Assembly: GCA_030248225.1 (NCBI GenBank)
Contig: JASANE010026736.1
Coordinates: forward strand, 80,058-144,057
Direction of reading: 5' to 3'
DNA: 64,000 nt
Origin: Trileptium ribeirensis
Lineage: Eukaryota > Nematoda > Enoplea > Enoplida > Thoracostomopsidae
The notes under the pieces: generated by a model
The model's input: only the letters and a program-made list of their open reading frames with translations
The model's database searches: none
What the model was told of the DNA's origin: nothing
Position numbers and translations under genes: made by a program
Shown here: positions 22,125 to 32,302 of the stretch, one piece after another
Layout of the letters: each line of letters opens with the position of its first letter
How positions within the stretch are numbered: the first letter of the stretch is position 1

Positions 22125-23862
22125 TCAAACTCGTGTAGAGCCCGATCCCTAAGTGTAGGGGCCGTGAGATCTGACCAGGTCGGGTACTGCGGTCTGAGTC
22201 TGTCGTGGCATAGCCAATCTAACCGGCAGGTGAGCACGTGTGCGTTCGAATGTGAGTCGGCCGGAACCGATGCCTCCAGCGTGTGTATAGAACCGGGAAG
22301 AGAAGCTTTGCCGCTTGTGAGTGAAAAGGGTTCCGAGCCACATGGAGACAAAACTGAACCGAGTGCCGAAGTTATTTCTGGCGTAGGTGATCAGGATAGT
22401 CGAGCAACAATGAGCCTAATCTTGAACGGTGAGAGTAAGACATTGGAACCGAAGGAACAAGTGGAACCTAATACTGACCTAAGGAAACCAATAACTGCTA
22501 GCCCAAGCTCGAATATTATGATTGTGACGCCTATGGCACCCGAATTGGACATGAACGCCCGAGCAAGCAACCGGATAATGGAACAAACAGTGACACAGCC
22601 CGAGATAGTCACCTGTTACCTAAGTAAAGAAATAATGAACGAAATCGGATATGGGAAGACCGGATTGCCGGTCAACCTGATTTACATAATTGAACAAACA
22701 CTGGCTACACCCAGATCATCGCGAATTAGACCGCTTTGCGACCCCATTAACGTGAACCCTATCACCGAACTTAATGACGATCCGATAGCACAAGCTGAAC
22801 AGGCCACGCATCCACTAAGCACGCCAACTAGTACACAACACAATCTTGATCTCGCGCTAAGAAAGATATTTTCCAAATGTCCTACCGAAGAAAAGGTAGA
22901 GCCCTTAACTCGGCAGGGATTGCCCAACGAGGAACGATTAATATTATTGGGAGCGGAGTCCGAATTCGCACCCACGATTATAACCTTGGGACCTGGGAAG
23001 GTACCCCGCTATTCATTCATACCCCCTGCGCCCAGAAAGAGAACAGGTACTCGCTAGGGCCTTATTTTATCGAAGAGTCATAGCCGTGTCGGAGCGGATT
23101 TGCCATGCCCACCAGTTGCTCAGAACTCGGGCGGCTGGAACGGCCCCACTGGAGCGACGGCGGGACGCTGCCGTGTGTCCGGGGTGTTAGGGTTCGCATC
23201 TCCGTTCTTGCACACTATGGCCGGGATACATGTTAGCAGTAGCCTGGTGAGACACCTCGAAGGCTTATTGGAGTTAGTTGCCCGGGTATTTAAACTCAAT
23301 GAGTATTACCGAGGCCATTACTAAAATATACCGTTCTCAGATTCCTATCCTACAGACATGCCAGGCGTGCGAGGGACAACACAACACCAATTTTATGCCC
23401 ACCCGCAGTTGCACTTTCATCACCTATCACGGCGAGTGGGACTATACGGGGACTTTGTCTGCCGAATACGGCACAGTCCGACGTAATGGAACTATTACCA
23501 TCCAGCCAAGTCGTACATATGGATTGCACACAGCTCCTGAGCTGACCACCTACAGGGAAGCTAACTTAGAATGGTTAGAAACTGTGACCAACGCACCATA
23601 CTTGTTGGACTACCTCGTTACTGAATATGGCGGATCCGGTCCCATTGCACCGGTGCTGTCAATAGACCACATCGTATATGCAGTCATAGCGAATGCTATT
23701 TTTAAGCAAGTAGCTAGCGTGCAGAAACGCGAAGAACTGTTGTACCTGAGGCTATTGTGGCTGCGCCAGCCCGCGCAAAATATCTGGCAAGCAGATCCAA
23801 ACGACGACATGGACGCAGGCCCGATTGTCATCCCGGACACGGACATAACATTCATTGACTAG
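22125..23862 (+). pseudogene. Region X of element 1: conserved, unknown function
   Basis: It lies between gag and env and is open in pieces: one frame to 23057, a second over about 23041-23190, the first again to 23324, then 23278-23862, so at least three frame changes. Two blocks are shared with element 2: an ALFYRRV segment at about 23059 and a later region (about 23280-23780). The later region has C-QAC, then about 13 residues, another Cys, an HGEWDYTGTLSAEY motif, and a Leu/Arg-rich helix. The C-x2-C...C...H pattern could bind zinc, but I recognise no family. In element 2 the matching region runs in frame into env, which suggests X and env form one polyprotein. The TAG at 23860 is followed by an acidic stretch leading to env. 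Confidence 0.6.
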
Positions 23863-24104
23863 GAGGAACTCGAGAGTGAGTTGAGTACAGCGCCCAGTGA
23901 CTTGAGCGAGGACGAGTTTAACATGCCCGCTATCGTAGCACTCGACTCAGACGACGTGGTTTCCGAACTCGACTCACTCCCGACAGTGACGATCTCGAAG
24001 ACGAATCGTACTTTGACGCAACTGAGGGTGGCCGAGAAATACTGACCAGGTCGGTACGGTCCCTCTCAAACCGACTAAGCCAACGATATGCAGCAGCTGC
24101 AGAA

Positions 24105-25917
24105 TTGTGGAGCCGAGGGGTTAGATTCGTGGGATTAGTAATTTTCCTGCTTATCGTTCAACAAATTGGTCAAACCCAGGCAATCGCCACGCCATTTTCG
24201 GACCAGGTAGCGCGCTTAGGAGCCATGGTCAACCAACAAGTGGGCACCTTAATCGAACCACAGGGTCTGGTAATAACAGCCTCGCGATCCACTTTCCTAC
24301 CGATCGTTTTGCCATTGTCTCTGGACGGGCTACAACCGAGCAGGCAAGCAACCGCTATGGAGTGGTGTGTCTACATCCCCAGGGGTAAACCATGCCGAGG
24401 AAACTGTTGGCCCAGCCCGAATTGTACTACCATGCCGGACTTACAGCGCAAAATTCAAGAGTTGGAGCGAGAACTAAGGAGCATTTATCAGGGTGTGCTG
24501 CATACAAGTTATATGGCTCTAATGCGCGAATATTGCGAAGCGAACGTTCATTTTTGTGAAGAGCCCAAGGCTCGGAAGAAAAGATTTCTTGCTGCCCTAG
24601 CCGGAGCTGCTGGCGTAGTTACAGGATTCTTAGGAGTAGGGGTAGCGTTCACAAATGCAGTGCACCTAAAGGACCTTAATAAACAGATGATAGCACTGTC
24701 TAAGGAAATGCGAAACACTTATAGTGTGGCTCAAGGCAACTCGCGAGCAATCTTGAAATTAACACGCGCTAATGAGAAACTCTACTCCTTCCTACATCAT
24801 GATATGCAGGAAGTGGTGGGCATGATAGAAAAAGGTTAGGTGCCAGAAACAACGCTACGTGACTGAGGTACATCGCGAATTTGTGAATCATATGTTTCGC
24901 ACTAGCCTGCGTTCTTCAGTTGACGCCGTCATGGAAGCCATGATGAGCGGGCAGCTATCACCAAAAGTGGTGGATGCCGCGACACTAAAGCGTCTATTCG
25001 AAAAGGATCCAAGAATAGGACAAACCATACTAATACGCGCGCCGGCGCTAGCCTACCAGTTTGGGCAAATTTACCCAGTGCACATTGACCTGGGCACGTT
25101 CAAATTTGCATTCTTCTTAAGGGTACCGCTAGTTACGTCGGACGACGTCCGGCCTTATTTTCGGATATACAACGTTCGTTGGAACGTACCAGAGCGTGGT
25201 GCGCACATGAGGCTACCGCTGCCAGAATATGCCACGCGAGTTGAACAGGCACGATATGAGGTGCTGAACTTGCACGCATGCAACACGCGACCTGGTATTG
25301 CTTTCTGCGAAGTTCACGCTTTGGCCACCGACCATTCTTCACGCTGTTTGGACTGGATCATCATGGGCGAAGACGCCCTCGATGACACGCGCCGCATATG
25401 CAGGAACAGCGCACTGGTCGGACCAATGGTCAACCATACCGACGTGTACACTACCGCTCAAGGAGTATTAATCCGAACCGCTGAGCCCAAGGCCGTGGTC
25501 TCCAAGCAAAAGCACCTCAGCCATGTAACTCGCGGGGACACCATTAGGATACCAGAAAATGGAGCGCTATGGCTGTCACACAGCAATTGCACCCAACTGG
25601 TGGTCGGACCACTAATGCTCGCCAGTACACTAGACGCTCAGGAGGTCATCGTTCACATCGGACCCAACATCACCATACATGACTCCCCAGATATTCCTCT
25701 CAGGCCTATCACCTGGAGCTCATTAGAACATGCCAAGGCTACCAACTTACAGGTCCAACGGATAGCTGATGAACAGTTGAAGAAGGTGATCGACTTTCCG
25801 TACATTACGACAACGGGAGTAGCCCCTTACCTTTGGATGCTTGTCGTGCTAGTCGTTGTGGGCATAGGTGCTATCATTTACATCAGGAAAAGGCAGGCAT
25901 GTGCCCTAAATGTATAA
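24105..25917 (+). pseudogene. env: env-like glycoprotein of element 1 (frameshifted)
   Basis: The layout is that of a class I-type fusion glycoprotein. A hydrophobic leader (FVGLVIFLLIVQQ, about 24132-24170) is followed by a Cys-containing surface part. A furin-type site ARKKR ends at 24584 and a Gly/Ala-rich hydrophobic fusion-peptide-like segment follows, then a heptad-rich helix. The C-terminal ectodomain has N-glycosylation motifs (NHT, NCT, NIT), a membrane anchor at about 25825-25885 and a short basic tail. One frameshift with a TAG at 24837 separates the fusion-peptide half from the rest. Its end overlaps the pol frame by at least 85 bases. It lies upstream of pol, not downstream. Confidence 0.8.
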
Positions 25918-26357
25918 GGGGACGCTTACAACGCTGGTGGCAACAACGACCATGTAGTCAAACAAACCCAAAGCGACTTGAACTGAACATCAAAACCGGG
26001 AACGAGTATGGTACCCCAGATGCGGTTCGGCCTACGGTCTCAGCCCCAGCCGCTTCCACGGAACACCTGGAATTGCGGACATTGAGCCCACGTCGATCGG
26101 CTCGACTAAATAACCCCAATGAGGAGGAGGACGTTGTTCTGGTGGAACCTACGGAACTATTTGCAGTATCCGAGCGTGCGCAACGTAGGGGACATCGCGC
26201 AGTATCTTACCACCGACAAGTCAATGCCATGCACTACATAGACGCACGGCTGCTCATCAACGCTTTTATCTACCGGACACCAGTCCTCACGTTGATCGAT
26301 ACAGGCGCGGACGTCTCTATCGTATCACAACATCTGGTAAGCAAGCTAGGTCTTTAG
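25833..26357 (+). CDS. pol: pol of element 1, protease segment
   Basis: This is the first part of a pol frame that overlaps the 3' end of env in the -1 frame. A basic and acidic N-terminal stretch is followed by an aspartic protease with the active-site motif LIDTGADVSIVS at about 26290-26325. A TAG at 26355 interrupts the frame just after the active site. Downstream sequence resumes in the same frame, and element 2 reads through the equivalent position, so this is a nonsense mutation. No start codon is obvious; expression may need frameshifting from env or a spliced message. Confidence 0.85.
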   Translation: MDACRASRCGHRCYHLHQEKAGMCPKCIRGRLQRWWQQRPCSQTNPKRLELNIKTGNEYGTPDAVRPTVSAPAASTEHLELRTLSPRRSARLNNPNEEEDVVLVEPTELFAVSERAQRRGHRAVSYHRQVNAMHYIDARLLINAFIYRTPVLTLIDTGADVSIVSQHLVSKLGL

Positions 26358-26405
26358 CCCCGCCCAGACAACTCGACGCGGATAGTATCGGCCACCAAAC
26401 AGGAA

Positions 26406-29132
26406 TTGGCATTGGACGGTAGCATAAGTGTACCCTTATCGATCGGACCTATTAAGGTGCAGACGGAATTTTTCGTTACCCAAACTGCTCCGTACCATTG
26501 CATCTTAGGAACAAATTTCTTGTCGCAACTGCCAAAATACATCATAAATCTTCGCGAGCGCTGTTTAGAAATTGGCATAGACGAGGAAGAAGCCAAAATA
26601 CCCTTCGCAGGCTTGGAGCGCTATGACCCACCCTTAATAGCAGTGATGTGCAGAAAACTTACCACCATCCAACCAAATACAGAAACGTTTATCAACGCTA
26701 TCCCCGAAATTGCTGACACAGGCGTAGGACCCGCTCTATTTGTCCCCGCTCCCGAAATGACGGATATCGCAATGGCACACGCATTGGTGCTCAGAAGTCA
26801 GCGGACCATACCAATTGCGGTAATCAATTTTGGTAACACACCTGTCACCATATACTCAGGACAAACTATTGGGCACATAGAGGTCATGAGCAACCCAACT
26901 ATACAATTCCTTAAGGACACAAATCAAAATTTGATACGATACGAGGAACATAAGGAGGCTAAACAGCTAAACCATATCACTACCCACCCTGAGAGGATTA
27001 TTGAACATATTGAGGCAGGCAAGCGCTCCATCGATCATGAACGGGCCCAAACAGTATTGAGTAAAATAGATTTTGATAGTACACTACTATCGCCTTTCGA
27101 ATTAAAACAACTGAAAACCGCAATTGCTGAAAATGCAGACGTATTCAGCACGCATGATTTCGACCTTGGACGATACACGGAACACCGACATCGCATAGAA
27201 ACCGGGGATGCAAAGCCAATCAAACAAGCACCATATAGGCTGGCGCATTCTTTACGCGAACCACTTAGGGAAGAACTAAATAGTATGTTAGACGCAGGCC
27301 TCATAGCCCCGTCGAGTTCACCTTGGGGATCTCCAATAGTTAACGTAACAAACAGTGATTGCTCTCTCCGACTGTGTGTCGACTTTCAGAAGGTCAACAC
27401 AGTAACAGAGCAAGACGCCTATCCACTGCCACGCATAGACGATATACTAGGGTGCCTCAGTAACACGAAACTAATGTCCAGTTTGGACCTAAATAAAGGA
27501 TTTTGGCAGTTAGAATTAGATCCTGAAACTAAAGATAAGACATCTTTCGTGACGGTGCACGGACAATACGAGTATAACGTCCTACCGTTCGGTCTAAATT
27601 CGTCCCCCGGAGCCTTTCAGCGTTGCATGTCAATGATTTTGAAGGGGCTTGAGTGGGAAAAATGTCTAATATACACAGATGACATACTAGTTTTCTCACC
27701 ATCATTCAAGGCCCATCTGGCAGACCTGATTCGGGTTTTCGATCGTTTCCGTAAGGCGAATTTAAAACTCAAACCCTCGAAGTGTCACTTCGGACGAGGC
27801 AGCCTCAAATATTTAGGACATATAATTAGTACCGAAGGTGTCAAACCAGACCCAGAAAAGGCAATAGCCATAGAAGAATTCAAACGTCTGGAAACGTTGA
27901 AACAGCTCCAAAGTTTCTTAGGGCTTGTAGGGTACTACCATAAATTCATTCAAAATTACTCGGATATCTGCGAACCGTTAAATGAACTAAAACGTAAGGA
28001 CACAGAATTCAAATGGACCCTTAGGCGCGAGGAAGCCTTCAAGAGATTAAAGCAGGCATTATTGGATGAACCGGTCTTGATTCACCCTGATTTCAAGCAG
28101 CCTTTTCTCCTGCAAACGGACGCTTCCGGATATGCTATGGCTACAGTGTTTTGCCAGAAATATAAGCAAGGAATAAAACCCATTGCATACGCTAGCAAGG
28201 CCCTCCTTGATTACCAACGCAGGTACCCCGCAATAGAAACTGAAGCTCTCGCTATTAGGTGGGCCGCACTACATTTTAAGCATTACCTTGTAGGGCACAA
28301 ATTTCACGTTGAGACCGACCACAAACCACTTAAAACCCTATTTGATAAGCCACCCAAAAATTTACGCTTATCTCAATGGCGAAGTGAGCTATTACTTGAG
28401 TTTGGGGGATTCGAGATATTGTATAGGCCAGGTAAGGAAAATGGCAACGCAGATGCCCTATCACGCGATCCTAGGTACGACCCGTCTGTAGTTGAGGAGT
28501 TAGGAGATACGTACGAAGTCCTTATGATGGGCCGAGGACGACCCTCCGGACCTCGCCCGCCAACAACCTGCGCAGCATGGGATCAATCGCACCTGCCGTA
28601 TCCCGTACGCACTGTTACACCGCTAGCAACCGGCGCGCCAACTCCTATAACAGGGAGCCCAATAGCTCCTCCAGGCCAACCCAATCCTGAAGCAATCCCA
28701 TCGCAATTAGTCGCCGACACGCAAGTAACTACAGTACCCCCAGCAACGCTGACCCAGCAGGCAGCTACGCTAAGTGCGATCCCGATTAGGATGGATCCGG
28801 GAGAAACCCCAGTGGTGTCGGTCCGTACAACCACCATCTCGGGTTCTGAAGGCAGACCTCAGGCTCGAGGACCCAAAAGACCGTTTCGCACCGAATCAGA
28901 AACAATGGGCCTAAGAGCAACCACGCTACCGACTGAACAGGAGTTTGATAGGCTCATGAAACTAATGATGCACTATGAAACCGAAATACTACCAACCGTC
29001 CGAATTGAGGACGCACAGGACACTCATGAAAACATATATTTGCCATTCTTTTCGGATCTCCCAGATTTTAATTTAGTGCGGCTCTTACCATATATCCAAC
29101 GCAATGACCCTGAATTGGGTCCAATTTGGTGA
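26406..29132 (+). CDS. pol: pol of element 1, reverse transcriptase and RNase H
   Basis: An uninterrupted frame of about 900 codons, in the same frame as the protease. It begins with the protease C-terminus (CILGTNFL). The RT domain has LDAGLIAPSSSPWGSP, FQKVNTV, SSLDLNKGFWQLEL, LPFGLNSSPGAFQRCM and the catalytic LIYTDDILVF at about 27664-27694. A Ty3-type RNase H follows (LLQTDASGYA, AIETEALAI, HVETDHKPL) and ends near NADALSRDP. A proline/threonine-rich linker then leads toward integrase. TGA at 29130 ends it where element 2 keeps reading; TAA at 29184 is a second break. Confidence 0.92.
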   Translation: MALDGSISVPLSIGPIKVQTEFFVTQTAPYHCILGTNFLSQLPKYIINLRERCLEIGIDEEEAKIPFAGLERYDPPLIAVMCRKLTTIQPNTETFINAIPEIADTGVGPALFVPAPEMTDIAMAHALVLRSQRTIPIAVINFGNTPVTIYSGQTIGHIEVMSNPTIQFLKDTNQNLIRYEEHKEAKQLNHITTHPERIIEHIEAGKRSIDHERAQTVLSKIDFDSTLLSPFELKQLKTAIAENADVFSTHDFDLGRYTEHRHRIETGDAKPIKQAPYRLAHSLREPLREELNSMLDAGLIAPSSSPWGSPIVNVTNSDCSLRLCVDFQKVNTVTEQDAYPLPRIDDILGCLSNTKLMSSLDLNKGFWQLELDPETKDKTSFVTVHGQYEYNVLPFGLNSSPGAFQRCMSMILKGLEWEKCLIYTDDILVFSPSFKAHLADLIRVFDRFRKANLKLKPSKCHFGRGSLKYLGHIISTEGVKPDPEKAIAIEEFKRLETLKQLQSFLGLVGYYHKFIQNYSDICEPLNELKRKDTEFKWTLRREEAFKRLKQALLDEPVLIHPDFKQPFLLQTDASGYAMATVFCQKYKQGIKPIAYASKALLDYQRRYPAIETEALAIRWAALHFKHYLVGHKFHVETDHKPLKTLFDKPPKNLRLSQWRSELLLEFGGFEILYRPGKENGNADALSRDPRYDPSVVEELGDTYEVLMMGRGRPSGPRPPTTCAAWDQSHLPYPVRTVTPLATGAPTPITGSPIAPPGQPNPEAIPSQLVADTQVTTVPPATLTQQAATLSAIPIRMDPGETPVVSVRTTTISGSEGRPQARGPKRPFRTESETMGLRATTLPTEQEFDRLMKLMMHYETEILPTVRIEDAQDTHENIYLPFFSDLPDFNLVRLLPYIQRNDPELGPIW

Positions 29133-29186
29133 TATCTCTATAACAAAACACGGCCCAATGCCGAATTAGGCGCGCTAAGAATATAA

Positions 29187-29882
29187 ATGCGGGCACACTA
29201 TTTTGAACTAGCCGCCGATACCAAAATATTGTACATGCATCCATTGCAACTAGGGGACATAAATTGCAAGCTATGTGTCCCTATCACACTCGTACAGCAA
29301 ATACTCAAACATGAACACAATACATTATGTGGAGGACACCCTGGCCGTGACCGGCTTATAGCTAAATTAAAACAGTTTTACTATTGGAAGGGTATGTCCG
29401 AACACGTACAGCAATGGATCAGGCGGTACACTCTATGCCTGTCCGCGAAGGACCCAATCTCGCGGATAATCACCGGATCGGGTAGGGTTCCGTTGGCAAA
29501 TCAACCAATGTATCGTGTCTTTGTGGACATACTCGACATCCAAGTCCGGTCACAGGCAGGCAATCGTTATGTTATTGCATTTATAGATCAGTTTACAAAA
29601 TTTGCAATAGCAGTGCCAATAAGGCACCAGGATGCTCATACAGCTGCCCATATATTCCTATATGAGGTAGTCAATAGGTACGGAGCTCCCAGGGAGCTCT
29701 ATTCTGATAGAGGGGGTGCTTTTACTGCACACATGTTCGAAGAGCTGTGTCAGGAAATGCACATATTTCGGCACATGAGTTTAGCTTATCACCCTCAGGC
29801 AAATGGTGAAATTGAAAGATTCAATAGGACCCTACTATATTTATTACGAGTGAGTGTACCACAGGATGATCACCACTCATAG
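29187..29882 (+). CDS. pol: pol of element 1, integrase zinc and catalytic domains
   Basis: The frame is the same as the RT segment. An N-terminal integrase zinc region is visible (HEHNTLCGGHPGRDRLIAKL), but the expected CxxC reads YTLC, so one metal ligand is missing; element 2 has CVLC. The catalytic triad is intact: D in FVDILDIQV, D in LYSDRGGAF and E in NGEIERFNRTL. A TAG at 29880 breaks the frame soon after the catalytic domain. Integrase inserts the cDNA into host DNA. Confidence 0.88.
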   Translation: MRAHYFELAADTKILYMHPLQLGDINCKLCVPITLVQQILKHEHNTLCGGHPGRDRLIAKLKQFYYWKGMSEHVQQWIRRYTLCLSAKDPISRIITGSGRVPLANQPMYRVFVDILDIQVRSQAGNRYVIAFIDQFTKFAIAVPIRHQDAHTAAHIFLYEVVNRYGAPRELYSDRGGAFTAHMFEELCQEMHIFRHMSLAYHPQANGEIERFNRTLLYLLRVSVPQDDHHS

Positions 29883-29906
29883 GATGTATCCCTACCATTC
29901 TGCATC

Positions 29907-32165
29907 ATGGCCTACAACTCTTCTGTACACACAGCAACGAAATACCCACCATTCCTGCTAATGCATGGTATTTACCCTAGGTTACCTGGAGAATATGACA
30001 CGCATAGTGCAGCCACCGGATACACAGGAGCACATTCCTATAGGGCCAACGCGCAGCGCTGGATGGCTTCTATTAGGAAGCGTGCATACCAATCAATGAA
30101 AGCCGCCCAAGAATTAAACCGGCTAAGATATGATAGACGGGCTCGCGAACCGCGCTATCACACAGGAGAATTAGTTTGGTTTTATAGGCACGATACCACC
30201 CCAGGAATAGCTAGAAAGCTCACGCCTCCATACGAAATATTAGGGATCACCCCGCCTTGCATGCGCGTATGGATGCATTCTAATCCAGAAGGCATGGCCC
30301 ATGTCGTACATATTAATATAACCAAGCCGTGTTTTAGGGCATTAGATCCGGTGCCCAGCGTGGGAGATTGGTTAGGTCAGGTACACGCTTTCGTACTAGA
30401 ACGGGGTTTGACTGAAGCAACCCAACGTATTATCGCTGATAGGGATTTCGTCACTGAGATAGAGCCGGTAGACGAAGTAGCAGTACGCATAGTAAGAACA
30501 GCAGTCAGTGATAGTTCTGATACGGAAAGCATCGAAATGGGTGACCCCAACTACCCTAATCTATACCGTCGAACCTATGCTGAGATTGAGGCCGAGCAAG
30601 CAGCAATGGAACATATCGAGTACAGGACGGACGCTCACGAACCACAAAATCCAAGGACGGTCAGGAATCGGATTCCCCTGACTGATCCGGATAGGGAAAT
30701 TGAACCTACCTGGCCACCAATAGCACAAGAGCAGGTTACTAGTCAGGAGGCCTTTTCATACATACCAGAACCTGGTAGCCGAGACACGCAGGTAGAGTAC
30801 GGACAACATACAGTGCCAGTGACCACGATGGAAAGAATAGTGGCTACCAGTGAGGAAGTCCCGTTTGGCGTACCGACAGTAGGTGTTGGAATACTCGAGG
30901 GACAACATTTCTACCCAGCAGATATCACGCTATCCACCACGCCACGCGGAGCTTCAGGCGGAATCGTCGTACCGGGACCATACACCTCAGGGGATCTACG
31001 CTACGCAATCATGCTCGCCGCGCAGGATCACCCATTATTTCAATCACGACCGGCCGAACATATCATGGCTTCGCGACTACGAGTACCAATGGAAATGTCC
31101 ACTCAAACCATAGGAGACTATACAACAATGCGCCCTTATAGTGCTCCACCAGCAGCCGCTGACAGGCCTATGTCTCCTCATCAGTGGGTCTTTCGCGAGG
31201 CACCCATGACTCAGCCACCTCTAGGGTCACCAATGTCCAGTTACTTGTCGGAGACCTCCGGAGAGGGCACGACAGTAGACGTAAGAGCAGCTGAAGCAGA
31301 CGACGAATTGACTAGCCAAACCTCACAGGAACCATCTTCGGCCGAGCGACATGGCCAGGCAGGACTAGGAACATCAAGCAGTGATTCTAGGACGCCTACC
31401 ACCCAACCGGGAGCCTCTGACTCATTTAGTGAATTCACACTTGCAAGTTCAAGCAGCGAAACACCAGCGCCTCGAAGAGGAACTGGACGGACAGTAACGC
31501 TAAGTACCCCTCCTCGCACCCGAGCACCGCCGAGCGAGCAAAGGAGCACGCGAGCACCGCCAGAAGAGCGAGGGAAGGCCCTTGTCGGACGGACCACCCA
31601 ACGGAAACAAATTGTATCGGCCCGAGGCGGTTCAACTATTCAGTTTACAAGCACCGAACAACCGGGACCATCCACAGTGACCATTACCGAGTTGGTACGC
31701 ACCACTGCCACTACCACCTCCTCAGGAATAATACGACTCAGTACCACCCATGCAACGGCCCCAACCAGGCACCTTTTGCATCGACAGGCTAGAGACCGGG
31801 TCTTTAGGCCATATGGCGCAGCATCGGACGAGGAAGTAGGGGAGGCCTTACGCAGGCCTAGACGCGTGACTTTCCAGGAACCGGAGACAACCACTGCCAA
31901 CACTGCGGGAACATCAACTAGGCTAGCTTCTGCCACACACGCACAATCCACTAGTGTCACCACCTCAATGACGAGCGCGCCAATACTGACCCCAAGACCA
32001 CTTTTGATTGGAGAACGCTCGCCAGGCAGAACTTTACCATCAACCACGTTCCCACGCTACCCCTCTAGCCAAGAACTGTACCCCGCCGCTTGGCGACAGC
32101 GTGTACCTCGACCACCACCCCATGAGGAATCTGAGTCCGACGAGTCGGACCCGCAAGTGGACTAA
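29907..32165 (+). CDS. pol: pol of element 1, integrase C-terminus and long disordered tail
   Basis: It continues the pol frame after the TAG at 29880. The first 140 or so residues carry the end of the catalytic core (YNSSVHTATKYPPFLLMHG) and a GPY/F-like domain (GELVWFYRHDTTPGIARKLT). Then come some 600 residues of acidic, then Ser/Thr/Pro/Arg-rich low-complexity sequence to TAA at 32163. No chromodomain or other fold is evident. The tail is unusually long for a Ty3/gypsy integrase. The matching part of element 2 is lost by truncation. Confidence 0.82.
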   Translation: MAYNSSVHTATKYPPFLLMHGIYPRLPGEYDTHSAATGYTGAHSYRANAQRWMASIRKRAYQSMKAAQELNRLRYDRRAREPRYHTGELVWFYRHDTTPGIARKLTPPYEILGITPPCMRVWMHSNPEGMAHVVHINITKPCFRALDPVPSVGDWLGQVHAFVLERGLTEATQRIIADRDFVTEIEPVDEVAVRIVRTAVSDSSDTESIEMGDPNYPNLYRRTYAEIEAEQAAMEHIEYRTDAHEPQNPRTVRNRIPLTDPDREIEPTWPPIAQEQVTSQEAFSYIPEPGSRDTQVEYGQHTVPVTTMERIVATSEEVPFGVPTVGVGILEGQHFYPADITLSTTPRGASGGIVVPGPYTSGDLRYAIMLAAQDHPLFQSRPAEHIMASRLRVPMEMSTQTIGDYTTMRPYSAPPAAADRPMSPHQWVFREAPMTQPPLGSPMSSYLSETSGEGTTVDVRAAEADDELTSQTSQEPSSAERHGQAGLGTSSSDSRTPTTQPGASDSFSEFTLASSSSETPAPRRGTGRTVTLSTPPRTRAPPSEQRSTRAPPEERGKALVGRTTQRKQIVSARGGSTIQFTSTEQPGPSTVTITELVRTTATTTSSGIIRLSTTHATAPTRHLLHRQARDRVFRPYGAASDEEVGEALRRPRRVTFQEPETTTANTAGTSTRLASATHAQSTSVTTSMTSAPILTPRPLLIGERSPGRTLPSTTFPRYPSSQELYPAAWRQRVPRPPPHEESESDESDPQVD

Positions 32166-32297
32166 ACTACTCGACACAACGGCACGTACCCCGAGGTAGA
32201 ACCCAAATTCCCCGCAAAACCCAGAACAAGGGTGAAAGTTAAGGCAGACCTAATTTTCATCCATACTATGTAAATTTACCAGTGCTTCCTTCATTTT

Positions 32298-32302
32298 AGA
32301 TG
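32298..32302 (+). promoter_or_regulatory. Predicted 3' splice site abutting ATG of NADAR ORF 1
   Basis: A pyrimidine-rich tract (GTGCTTCCTTCATTTTAG) ends in AG at 32298-32299 and the next three bases are ATG (32300-32302). The same arrangement occurs before ORF 2. This predicts a spliced message with a leader joined directly to the start codon. Confidence 0.55.

Noticed and set aside
31241..31597. Antisense frames over the pol tail, env and gag linker (also 20976-21419 and 31640-32047)
   Set aside because: These are shadows of the sense coding frames in low-complexity sequence, without motifs of their own.
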